A stretch of DNA of 64,000 nucleotides, taken from Apostichopus japonicus (lineage: Eukaryota > Echinodermata > Holothuroidea > Aspidochirotida > Stichopodidae). Location of the stretch: NCBI RefSeq assembly GCF_037975245.1, contig NC_092562.1:24297554-24361553 (forward strand), given 5' to 3'. Below the pieces are notes generated by a model. It did no database searches. It saw only the letters and a program-made list of their open reading frames with translations, and was not told the origin of the DNA. A program made the position numbers and the translations under genes. Of the stretch, positions 39,101 to 42,576 are shown one piece after another. The stretch's first letter is position 1. Each line of letters begins with the position of its first letter.

Positions 39101-42100
39101 AAATTAATCTTAATTATGAACTATATCAAGTTACAACAATAGTGGCGGTGATAGTTGATGTAAATTTCACAGAATCACTGTGTAAACACTATGTAAACAC
39201 GGTGTAAATTCTGTGTAAACTCTGTGTTAACTCTGTGCAAACTATCTCCTCCATAAAGTAATCAATGTTAATTTGTATATGGTATGTCATTTCTTTTTGG
39301 TGTGAAATATTGCAAGTAGAAAAGAAAAAAGTTATAAATATATATATATGCAATTAATGTTGCCCTCTTAGGCAGACTATACCAGAAGACGAGAATCCAC
39401 ACAGACTGACTACTGGATCAGGTTCTTGGTTTATTGATGTAACCTTTTACCCGTCGTTTCTTTACAGGGTGCGTTTGCTGCTCTGGTTAGCGGCGTTCTA
39501 CTGGGTGCGGCCCGTTTTACCAGTGATTTCTTTTTCGATAGTCCAGGCTGCGGACAGGTTGATACTCGTCCAGGAATTACCAAGAAACTTCCCTTTCTCC
39601 ACTTTGCGTTACTCCTCTTTGGTATTTGCCTTTTTGTAATTATCCTCGTCAGTCTGTTGACGGAGCCAATGCCGAAAGAAAAGGTACAATGGAGGTGGGA
39701 ATGGACGGGGCGGGGAGGGGATCGAGGAGAGCGAGATGAAATAAGAGATGATGAAATAGTTAGATTTGATATTTCTCACAAAATAAGATCCATTAATATT
39801 GTTGTTCTTCATCCTCCGTGTTGTTGTTTTGATACAATGCTCGGACTCGGACAGCTTCGGTTGCAAAACAGTGGCAATACTTGAAAGAGTTTTAGAACAG
39901 CTTAGAATAGTTTACAGCAGACAAACAGAAGAAATAGAAACTGGGTGGTTGACGCGAAGTTTAGCTTGTCAATCATTTTGAGAACCAAAAGATTTGTAGT
40001 GACGTCAACAGTTCTCAAATCATTCCTTCTTGGTGGAGGATCTTCTATCATTGAAATACAAAAGTATTGTACGTATTTGCCTCCTTTATAAATACTATCG
40101 TTAATTATTGGTTGTCATCCCCCTTGTTTTTGTGTACTTTTTTATTCTAATATTATTTGTCATATTCATATTATTTCTATAGTTGGTTCGATTGACTTGG
40201 TGGACCCGTAATGTCCCAAGGACAAAGGATAGACCGACAATGCTGAACCAGAATACTTCAGAGAAGGAATCAACAGCAGAGACGGTTCAGACAGAAGGTG
40301 AAGCATAGAATAAAGAAATGATTTTCATGTTTCGCGTTACCGGGACCGATTCAGAAAATGTACTCCCATCAACTCTGGGATGGAAGGAATGAGGGGCGTG
40401 GTGTTATTCTCTCCAGTCCTCACTTCCCCCAAGAAACTATTGTTAAAATAAGTGTATCCAAAGTTTTGATCAAGGTTTAGAAGACATTATATACATTATC
40501 GCAACTTGTAGCTTATTTTCTAATTGGCGGATGGACTATTGATTTTCGGCAGACCCATCTTGTCCTCCAAAAGGATAGCTGGCTTTTGATTTGATTTGTT
40601 TTATTTCAAAACAAAATATATAGACAATACAAGACATATTGTGTAGGAATAACACAGAAAAGATCTGTCCAGCAGACTTATTGCCACTGTGGTCCCTGGC
40701 TCGTAATGTTTATTCCCCTATTCTTGTATGTCATACCTAGGACGTGTTTGTTCTAATGGCTTTATCGTTCCATTCTTAAATGAATCCGGGCACGCGACTG
40801 TTATTCTTCTCCACACGCAATCTGAAGGGGCCATGAATGTTTTTAATTTAGATACATATTTGCAATCGGAAGGTTAATATAGACGAATAGTCAAAACATT
40901 GATTCCAAGTTCCGTCACATTTCTGTCACTGCATGGGACACTTTTCATAGTCTAGTGACTTCGACGCTTTTAAAATTTAAATTTCAAATTAAACCTAAAA
41001 TTAATGTTAGCTGTTTAATATTCCAGTTGTTTACTTCTTTAGTTCAAAAATGAGCAGTAATGATATAATTTATTGTTTGTTAGTGACATATTGCTACTGA
41101 AGGACAAACAGATTTAAGCAATTTAGGTTTTATTCATATTTCATAGAATTTGCACAACGCGAAACTTCTGCAGTCACTGAATATCTTTCTTCGTTTGAAG
41201 TATACATCTTTCTCTCTTTCTTTATAATTGGAAGAGGTTAAATTATGAATAATCCAATTAGAGACCGTCAGCGAATCGATTGCAACGACCCCATTGGTCC
41301 CCCCGCGATTTCTTTTGAAAGATGCAATTAAGACAAAAAATGTTCTCATATTTAAACCGCCGTAGTGTAACTTACTGTTTGAAAGTGGCAATTGGTCACA
41401 AGTGACTGGAAACAGAAGCTCCTCAATATGAGGCTTTCATTTTATAAGGAAAACGGAAAGAGGGAGAGATGGTGAGAGTGAACGACAGCAATTACAATAT
41501 CGCATTATCAAAAGAAAAACAAGTATACGTAATACAGAGGAAATTTACGTTAAAGTAAATAGGCCTATACAAATGATTCTTTTGTGAGAACAAATTATAG
41601 AACCTCATCTAGCCCTTAAACGATATATGTTCTATGCAAATTGTAGAGAAAATTCAAATATCTCTAGTACGATATTTTGCGATGAAATTAGAAAGTAAGT
41701 TCACTCGTTTCCAAGCAAGGCTGAAGAAATGTTTTGGTATCGATTTATAATGCAGACCCGTAGCTAGGAATTCTCAGCTTGAGGAAGCTGAAGGGGCGAC
41801 TAAAAAGTTACCATTGGCATAACTAATATCCTGTTAGTTCTAAAGTTCTTTTTCTTTTATACATGATGGTTGAGACACATATTGAGGGTGGGTCACAGAA
41901 GTCCACTAGGTAGAGGGGGGGGGGGGTGACAGTTAATAAGTCGGTAATTCGGAACAATGAAAAGGGGTAACGTCACAGATAAATATGTGAAAGGAAACAA
42001 ACCGTATCAAACTGCTCAACTACTGCCATAAGCCTGACGTTTCGATCCTAGCCGAAATTATCTTCAGACCTTAACTGAAACTAAAGCAAACTAAGAACAC

Positions 42101-42576
42101 ATTAAGAGACACAGATGGACAAATGAACAACGAATAGATCAAATACAGGCACAACAAAGGAGACATAAGATGAAAGGAAAAAGCGATGGCATAATAATGT
42201 TATTAGATTGCGAGACTACATCAACATGTCTATTTTTGCAGAGTTGCGTATAGATAATACGAAGTAACAACGCATGCAACGTAATTTTGGAACCCAATTC
42301 GAAAATGAAACTTTGAGATACTTCTGATTAACCGAATTCAATTAATCAATTTGCATATTTGTTTCAGTTCGGGAGCCAAGTCCTCGAGGAAAACTCATTC
42401 TCAAGTACCTTTGTTGTATAACAGAGAGATTTGATGTTTCGGCGGAGGATCCAGAAAGTAATGAAGATGATCAAAGTCAAAAGAAGGAGGTCTCAAAAGT
42501 GAAAGAATGGATCCTAAATATCAACATAGTTGTTTGTTTCATATTTGGTGTGGTTGTTTACATTTTATTTGGTTAA
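3070..42576 (+). CDS. SLC5/SGLT-family sodium:solute symporter, 14 exons, exon 7 interrupted by a transposon
   Basis: Sodium-coupled plasma-membrane transporter of the SLC5 (SGLT) family. I joined the exons by hand: 3070-3177, 16510-16581, 17566-17670, 18074-18133, 19115-19219, 20075-20261, 20659-20851 plus 32907-32922, 34230-34365, 35499-35606, 36546-36696, 38912-39080, 39468-39683, 40183-40297, 42368-42576. The introns are GT-AG and phases match at every junction. The total is 1950 nt, or 649 aa plus stop, within the usual family range. Family motifs seen in order: [86 protein letters not shown], and the hydrophobic C-terminal helix. As sequenced the allele is broken: a 12-kb transposon splits exon 7 and leads to a stop at 20904-20906. 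Apart from the insertion there is no frameshift or stop, so the disruption looks recent or haplotype-specific. The substrate cannot be read from sequence. Confidence 0.93.
3364..4357 (+). mobile_element. MITE copy 2, 994 bp, perfect 8-bp TSD, duplicated right end
   Basis: Same family as 2021-2649, opposite orientation, in SLC5 intron 1. TSD TAAGTAAG at 3356-3363 and 4358-4365, perfect. Longer than its relatives because of about 200 bp of extra internal sequence (about 3710-3915) and a 142-bp tandem duplication of the right end (units starting 4074 and 4216), so two terminal-like ends lie in a row. Confidence 0.87.
4366..7126. other. SLC5 intron 1, part, nothing recognised
   Basis: AT-rich DNA with short random ORFs only. 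Confidence 0.5.
7135..7746 (+). mobile_element. MITE copy 3, 612 bp, 8-bp TSD with one mismatch
   Basis: Same family and orientation as copy 2. Flanks TGAACTGG (7127-7134) and TGAATTGG (7747-7754). Contains the GTCATTCG clusters and CATTCGTTATGTGTAACGC word seen in the other copies. Confidence 0.85.
7755..9898. other. SLC5 intron 1, part, nothing recognised
   Basis: AT-rich. The 105-codon ORF at 8870-9187 has low-complexity, U-rich codon content and no family likeness. Confidence 0.5.
9899..10032 (+). CDS. Candidate first coding exon of a small gene nested in SLC5 intron 1
   Basis: ATG in a good context (aaaATGg), 44 codons plus AG, then donor gtaagc directly after CGACAG, a consensus 5' splice site. 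The peptide begins [20 protein letters not shown] and ends with a Lys-x-Asp-Ser-Glu-Val-Thr-x-Leu-Leu-Leu-Asp pattern. Similar short 'L-K-S-D-x-E-[VF]-[AT]-x-[LF]-L-L-[DA]' segments begin several uncharacterised animal zinc-finger proteins, from memory. Codon usage looks coding. Protein function unknown. Confidence 0.5.
10480..10870. repeat. Dispersed repeat cluster with 'cctagccaa...cctcccctgagaaac' units
   Basis: Units holding 'tagcctagccaa', 'ttcctcccct(g/a)' and 'gagaaac(g)tactttcctcccct' recur here in direct and inverted orientation, and again at 13370-13745. Family not identified; possibly a short DNA transposon derivative. Confidence 0.4.
10890..11166 (+). CDS. Candidate second exon of the nested gene
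   Basis: Acceptor gattctactttcag. Joining to 9899-10032 keeps an open frame to TGA at 11164-11166 and gives a 136-aa product. No domain recognised. Against it: the 3' end lies in a 137-bp tandem duplication and the region upstream belongs to a dispersed repeat, so the exon may be accidental. Confidence 0.25.
11108..11365. repeat. Diverged tandem duplication of about 137 bp
   Basis: 'cagctt(c/g)ttgcaagccatca' at 11112 and again at 11249, followed in each by similar sequence down to a poly-G stretch. Confidence 0.7.
11930..12540. repeat. Diverged tandem repeat of roughly 130-150 bp units
   Basis: Recurring words: 'cacttcttgagat', 'aatgacctttaa', 'atgaaaaacaatag', 'atctactcaccaag', 'accaagttt(g)'. 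Four degenerate units. Similar words occur in repeats of many marine invertebrates (recall, unverified). Confidence 0.55.
12541..14571. other. SLC5 intron 1, part
   Basis: An exon-like open stretch at 13007-13205 (acceptor tttgcag, donor gtagca) has no family likeness. 13370-13745 repeats the units of 10480-10870. Otherwise nothing recognised. Confidence 0.45.
14572..14610 (-). repeat. tRNA-derived SINE (family A), 3' tail piece
   Basis: Complement of the SINE tail seen at 46262-46304, including the small hairpin tcctgc-ttgcagga. It is the separated end of the copy that continues at 16131. Confidence 0.85.
14611..16130. mobile_element. 1,520-bp TG...CA insertion splitting a SINE; possible solo LTR
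   Basis: Starts TGTAATGACA and ends ACTACCTCACA. ATTG is present on both sides (14607-14610 and 16131-16134), and the SINE sequence resumes exactly after it, so the boundaries are well supported. TG...CA ends with a 4-bp TSD are typical of an LTR. No coding motif inside, and no second LTR or internal gag/pol seen, so a solo LTR is the simplest reading. Confidence 0.65.
16131..16318 (-). repeat. tRNA-derived SINE (family A), body and head
   Basis: Complement of 46083-46260: tRNA-like head with A-box-like ttagctcagtggt and B-box-like ggttcgagtc, then a body with 'gttgacaattgacaattcat'. The head lies at 16318. Not a functional tRNA because the T-stem 3' strand is missing. Confidence 0.88.
16510..16581 (+). 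CDS. SLC5 exon 2 (GYFLAGR motif)
   Basis: Twenty-four codons between acceptor ttcttacag and donor gtaagt, phase 0 both sides. It encodes [17 protein letters not shown], a near match to the R-x-x-x-T-x-x-GYFLAGRSM block that follows TM1 in SGLTs. Exon 1 lies 13.3 kb upstream across a repeat-filled intron. Confidence 0.92.
16788..17172. repeat. Long imperfect inverted repeat (foldback) in SLC5 intron 2
   Basis: Left arm about 16788-16954 and right arm about 17004-17172 pair over roughly 165 bp with scattered mismatches and small indels. Matching landmarks: 'gccttgagtggtaaat' with 'atttaccactcaaggc', and 'attgttgtgagtatca' with 'tgatactcacaacaat'. The loop of about 50 bp carries a copy of the intron sequence at 16611-16634. 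No TSD identified. The RNA would form a strong hairpin. Confidence 0.85.
17173..17565. other. SLC5 intron 2, rest
   Basis: Nothing recognised apart from the polypyrimidine tract before exon 3. Confidence 0.5.
17566..17670 (+). CDS. SLC5 exon 3 (substrate/sodium-site helix)
   Basis: Thirty-five codons, acceptor tttttttccag, donor gtattt (weaker than the rest), phase 0. It encodes [17 protein letters not shown] and on to AYEFS, aligned with the SGLT1 block SLFASNIGSGHFVG. The Asn matching SGLT1 Asn78 is kept, but the His83 position is Thr here. This suggests substrate preference differs from glucose-type SGLTs. Confidence 0.92.
18074..18133 (+). CDS. SLC5 exon 4 (membrane helix)
   Basis: Twenty codons, acceptor tttcctcag, donor gtgagt, phase 0. 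It encodes a hydrophobic stretch ending PVYLASG, matching the family segment that leads into the TMPEYLRKRFGG block (family pattern P-V-Y-x-x-x-G). Confidence 0.9.
18134..19114. other. SLC5 intron 4
   Basis: AT-rich, no repeat family or ORF of note. Confidence 0.5.
19115..19219 (+). CDS. SLC5 exon 5 ([12 protein letters not shown] block)
   Basis: Thirty-five codons, acceptor tttacag, donor gtaagt, phase 0. It starts [16 protein letters not shown], a clear copy of the SGLT hallmark V-x-T-M-P-E-Y-L-x-x-R-F-G-G, followed by a hydrophobic helix ending GVTANLC. Confidence 0.94.
19220..20074. other. SLC5 intron 5
   Basis: A 76-codon ORF at 19386-19616 has no likeness to the SLC5 family and is not needed for the conserved protein. 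Confidence 0.5.
20075..20261 (+). CDS. SLC5 exon 6 ([13 protein letters not shown] block)
   Basis: Sixty-two codons plus one base, acceptor acctttatag, donor gtaaac. It contains [31 protein letters not shown] and a following hydrophobic helix, all textbook SGLT signatures. It ends in phase 1, which exon 7 completes to Ala. Confidence 0.95.
20659..20851 (+). CDS. SLC5 exon 7, 5' part, cut by transposon insertion
   Basis: Acceptor ttatacag. It encodes the extracellular loop and the start of TM7: [38 protein letters not shown]. It stops after the first two bases of a Tyr codon at 20850-20851, where CACTG of the transposon begins. Read-through adds 18 element-encoded codons and ends at a TGA/TAA region by 20906. 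An Asn-x-Ser/Thr sequon lies in the loop. Confidence 0.93.
20850..20851. repeat. Left copy of TA target-site duplication
   Basis: TA just before CACTG; matched by TA at 32905-32906 just after CAGTG. An alternative reading (TSD ACT with termini ACACTG/CAGTGT) would give a host protein one residue shorter than the family motif, so TA is preferred. Confidence 0.8.
20852..20866 (+). repeat. Left terminal inverted repeat of CMC element
   Basis: CACTGAAAAAATATT, identical in reverse complement to 32890-32904. A consensus-like donor gtgagt follows at 20877. Confidence 0.95.
20877..21200. repeat. Left subterminal repeat region of CMC element
   Basis: Contains about ten copies of ACTCA or its complement TGAGT in both orientations (for example near 20877, 20921, 20940, 20960, 21011, 21072, 21094, 21132, 21184, 21199), plus CCGAAATA words. 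In plant CACTA elements, such arrays bind the accessory protein TnpA; the same role here is inference. Confidence 0.75.
21201..22872 (+). other. 5' noncoding part of CMC element
   Basis: No convincing coding exon. A short ATG (21967) followed by a GT donor exists but does not splice in frame to the transposase. 22080-22250 holds a dispersed repeat with 'ggaggtcaaaggtca'. A good acceptor (tcattttacag) ends at 22853, 19 bases before the transposase ATG, suggesting that a 5' UTR intron is removed there. Confidence 0.5.
22873..25377 (+). CDS. CMC-like transposase, 834 aa, intact
   Basis: Would catalyse cut-and-paste mobilisation of the 12-kb element by acting on its CACTG ends. Two N-terminal C2H2 zinc fingers are visible: Cys26, Cys29, His43, His48 and Cys58, Cys63, His76, His81. 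A helical middle region follows. The C-terminal half carries the pattern found in CACTA/EnSpm-type transposases of animals: Asp395 in VADNLGSH, a Cys cluster Cys415/Cys418/Cys420 (ICRFCMC), Asp482 in [14 protein letters not shown], and Glu647 in [12 protein letters not shown] propose Asp395, Asp482 and Glu647 as the catalytic triad (inference). It is one uninterrupted exon ending at TAA. The first Met follows a splice acceptor closely, so it is the natural start. The accessory gene begins 265 bp downstream in the same orientation. The exact superfamily within CMC is not settled by eye. Confidence 0.85.
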   Translation: MASGRKRIRSTEGSNAQASEVEVYLCHRCDSYQTNKFSYLLKHLQDVHSSEPSFTVRCGIANCEKTYTKLNSYLCHIRRVHGYAQVPDEVQHIGDVVNTIGNTVDAQPVPNEDISETISDTSNETIQRNLAIMILKWCEKYQLPKTCLNNLLEDVSVIVSTHQREQLNKVKKCLQASDINVDEIPALQELLNEITSKSVFESLQTEAKQLSYFKSNFYLVEPIELVIGQDERGKEETFQYIPILDTIKSLLQHEDIFAQVMNSHETCQDGVLSNYCDGKFYKTNRLFNSDVKTLQICLYNDDFEVCNPIGTFRKKQKLNSMYFFLGNIEPKYRSKLHVIQLAWLCKTIYVQKYGFAKLSEYLIRDLQVLEEEGISIWRNNCLYQFKGTVSMIVADNLGSHSIGGYFESFTANRICRFCMCTYKNLKELHLKTDFLHRSEELYNRHLELIQNDQSLSSVYGIKQECRFNSLSFFHVTTGLPSDPMHDLLEGVCPLVWSKVLSHFIHTNKIHLSSFNQRLALFEHKGSDKNKKPTPLSWASGTVAIKQTAAQMSCFMRTALYLLGDIIPERDTHWQLLLYLAGICELTFAPVHNVQSLSYLHGLVKDFLELYLDIFRNGLTPKMHFLTHYGEHIANFGPLSACSCMRFESKHGYFKKLARKTMNMKNLAMTLARRHQLLQCFYSTSAFFLEESNTTSTGGNVVDISCYKEKVKHVIQNGLNLGPQQQVFRAESVTINGVTYHKKAVLITGYDDTFLQFSLIGGIFLKSGKTYFLVSQLDTLYFSEHYHSYVVKPDPHGLYVLLQVHDLLDPLPLQFCSCKVGMCVATKYRLLSEFT
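25643..26187 (+). CDS. Accessory gene exon 1
   Basis: ATG to ...QVVPN plus AG, donor gtatgt, phase 2 out. It encodes the PB1/ubiquitin-like domain and the Ser/Asp-rich linker. Confidence 0.8.
25643..30981 (+). CDS. Transposon accessory protein, 8 exons, 555 aa (PB1/ubiquitin-like N-terminus, 'SAMD3-like' family)
   Basis: Joined exons: 25643-26187, 26515-26691, 27350-27446, 27848-27993, 28547-28706, 29290-29467, 30258-30343, 30703-30981. All are GT-AG, with phases consistent and 1668 nt in total. Residues 1-75 look like a ubiquitin-fold/PB1-type domain ([13 protein letters not shown]). A Ser-rich acidic linker follows. Then come a [10 protein letters not shown]...[15 protein letters not shown] block, a [19 protein letters not shown] block, and a basic block with [16 protein letters not shown] and KRQPKRKRV (likely nuclear localisation). 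The C-terminal exon contains [21 protein letters not shown] recall this block order from proteins annotated SAMD3-like or uncharacterised in fish and invertebrates. Its place beside the transposase suggests a DNA-binding or regulatory partner analogous to TnpA; that role is inference. Confidence 0.8.
26515..26691 (+). CDS. Accessory gene exon 2
   Basis: Acceptor ctctttag, donor gtaaca. It encodes [13 protein letters not shown] and [20 protein letters not shown]. Confidence 0.82.
27350..27446 (+). CDS. Accessory gene exon 3
   Basis: Acceptor gatctgacag, donor gtaagt. It encodes [20 protein letters not shown], the best-conserved block of this protein family as I recall it. Confidence 0.82.
27848..27993 (+). 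CDS. Accessory gene exon 4
   Basis: Acceptor ttttcag, donor gtattt. It encodes [16 protein letters not shown] and a strongly basic run. Confidence 0.8.
28547..28706 (+). CDS. Accessory gene exon 5
   Basis: Acceptor ctattgttag, donor gtactt. Lys-rich, then [13 protein letters not shown] and [11 protein letters not shown]. Confidence 0.8.
29290..29467 (+). CDS. Accessory gene exon 6
   Basis: Acceptor atttggcag, donor gtaaaa. It encodes [14 protein letters not shown] and ends in a Lys-rich stretch, phase 1 out. Confidence 0.8.
30258..30343 (+). CDS. Accessory gene exon 7
   Basis: Acceptor ctttctcag, donor gtaatt. Short hydrophobic segment [10 protein letters not shown] then acidic EEDRDM. Confidence 0.75.
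30390..30610. repeat. Degenerate minisatellite in last intron of accessory gene
   Basis: Repeated 'gccaagttgctaggtggg'/'gccaggtaggtaggaaggt' words, around 15-40 bp per unit and diverged. Variable-length tract inside the transposon. Confidence 0.6.
30703..30981 (+). CDS. Accessory gene exon 8 and stop
   Basis: Acceptor cttctattttag. It encodes [40 protein letters not shown] and a C-terminal helix ending in TAG at 30979-30981. Confidence 0.82.
   Translation, partial: NTDITSPTIFWRGQTPCNADRFIIHAENEAFGDTTDVITALGNLMATYWIFNMSYPQESKDFFIFTEMILLKLTNGKPTRAVNNLVSILKGF
30982..32694. other. 3' noncoding part of CMC element
   Basis: AT-rich with no coding exon seen. Contains a poly-C/poly-A run at 31387-31408 and a TTTA-type run near 31741-31762. 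No clear AATAAA close after the accessory stop. Confidence 0.5.
32695..32885. repeat. Right subterminal repeat region of CMC element
   Basis: Contains many ACTCA/TGAGT words, including GAGTAAATATACTC and two diverged copies of a unit with ACTATAAGGGACG (about 32744-32757 and 32847-32860). It mirrors the left subterminal region and ends next to the TIR with CCGAAATA. Confidence 0.75.
32890..32904 (-). repeat. Right terminal inverted repeat of CMC element
   Basis: AATATTTTTTCAGTG. The T-run plus CAG also reads as a splice acceptor on the host coding strand. Confidence 0.95.
32905..32906. repeat. Right copy of TA target-site duplication
   Basis: TA following CAGTG. Removing one copy gives codons TAC TGG TGC in the SGLT exon. 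Confidence 0.8.
32907..32922 (+). CDS. SLC5 exon 7, 3' part (WCTNQ)
   Basis: Sixteen bases after the right TA duplicate complete the Tyr codon and encode W-C-T-N-Q, followed by donor gtgacc. This is the missing piece of the family motif YWCTDQVIVQR: exon 8 begins exactly VIVQR. Without knowledge of the insertion this piece would not be predicted. The Asp294 position of SGLT1 is Asn here. Confidence 0.92.
32923..34229. other. SLC5 intron 7
   Basis: AT-rich, (TA)n near 33268-33288; nothing else seen. Confidence 0.5.
34230..34365 (+). CDS. SLC5 exon 8 (VIVQR...YLKILP)
   Basis: Forty-five codons plus one base, acceptor ttttccaag, donor gtattt. It encodes [18 protein letters not shown] and then SYLKILP, including the Lys that matches SGLT1 Lys321, and ends [10 protein letters not shown]. 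Phase 0 in, phase 1 out. Confidence 0.95.
34366..35498. other. SLC5 intron 8
   Basis: Contains tandem 'ttttatatata' words near 34528-34550 and a GT-rich run 'ggggtgggggtggg' at 34682-34731. No gene. Confidence 0.5.
35499..35606 (+). CDS. SLC5 exon 9 (cysteine-rich extracellular loop)
   Basis: 108 nt, acceptor ctcttgcag, donor gttgga, phase 1 on both sides. It encodes [17 protein letters not shown] then [12 protein letters not shown] and MPTG. Five Cys in a short loop match the SGLT pattern between TM8 and TM9 (C-x-x-x-C...C-x-N-x-A-Y-P-x-L-V). Confidence 0.94.
35607..36545. other. SLC5 intron 9
   Basis: Nothing recognised. Confidence 0.5.
36546..36696 (+). CDS. SLC5 exon 10 (sodium-site helix)
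   Basis: 151 nt, acceptor ctctattag, donor gtgggt; phase 1 in, phase 2 out. It encodes [18 protein letters not shown] and [16 protein letters not shown], the most conserved SGLT helix, with the Ser residues known in this family to help form the Na2 sodium site. It ends ELLVVGR. Confidence 0.95.
36697..38911. other. SLC5 intron 10
   Basis: Includes a segment 38095-38190 with polypyrimidine and 'aaatcctggatccgcc', a word also similar to 125-137, so probably a dispersed repeat. No gene. Confidence 0.4.
38912..39080 (+). CDS. SLC5 exon 11 (YIQSIASYL)
   Basis: 169 nt, acceptor cactttgaag (a second AG two bases on would break the frame match), donor gtgttc. It encodes a hydrophobic helix, then [19 protein letters not shown] and ILWERATEK. 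The Gln in YIQ corresponds to the SGLT1 residue that contacts sugar (Gln457). Confidence 0.94.
39176..39243. repeat. Short tandem repeat of about 11-12 bp in SLC5 intron 11
   Basis: Six imperfect copies of 'ctgtgtaaac'. Confidence 0.75.
39468..39683 (+). CDS. SLC5 exon 12
   Basis: Seventy-two codons, acceptor tctttacag, donor gtacaa, phase 0 both sides. It encodes [17 protein letters not shown], an extracellular loop with one Cys, then [20 protein letters not shown] and TEPMP. The order helix-loop-helix-TEP/TKP is the normal SGLT arrangement. Confidence 0.94.
40183..40297 (+). CDS. SLC5 exon 13 (cytoplasmic loop)
   Basis: Thirty-eight codons plus one base, acceptor atttctatag, donor gtgaag. 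It starts [10 protein letters not shown], matching the SGLT pattern L-x-R-L-C-W-S-L-R-N, then a polar Ser/Thr/Glu-rich stretch typical of the long cytoplasmic loop before the last helix. Confidence 0.92.
40298..42367. other. SLC5 intron 13
   Basis: Mostly unrecognised AT-rich DNA. Poly-G at 41917-41928. A retroelement-terminus-like motif at 42030-42066 is listed separately. Confidence 0.5.
42030..42066 (-). repeat. Penelope-like element terminus remnant (hammerhead-like motif)
   Basis: On the minus strand: CTGAAGA, a stem-like stretch with 'ttcggctaggatc', then CGAAACGTC. The order CTGAnGA-stem-GAAAC-GTC resembles the terminal hammerhead motifs reported for Penelope-like elements, here with an altered core. 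No reverse transcriptase next to it. Confidence 0.4.
42368..42576 (+). CDS. SLC5 exon 14 (C-terminus and stop)
   Basis: Acceptor atttgtttcag. It encodes a basic segment ([13 protein letters not shown]), an acidic linker, then [14 protein letters not shown] and a final hydrophobic helix ending in Phe-Gly and TAA at 42574-42576. SGLTs end in the same way, with a TM14 preceded by V-N-I-N. I see no canonical AATAAA within 300 bp downstream. Confidence 0.93.
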
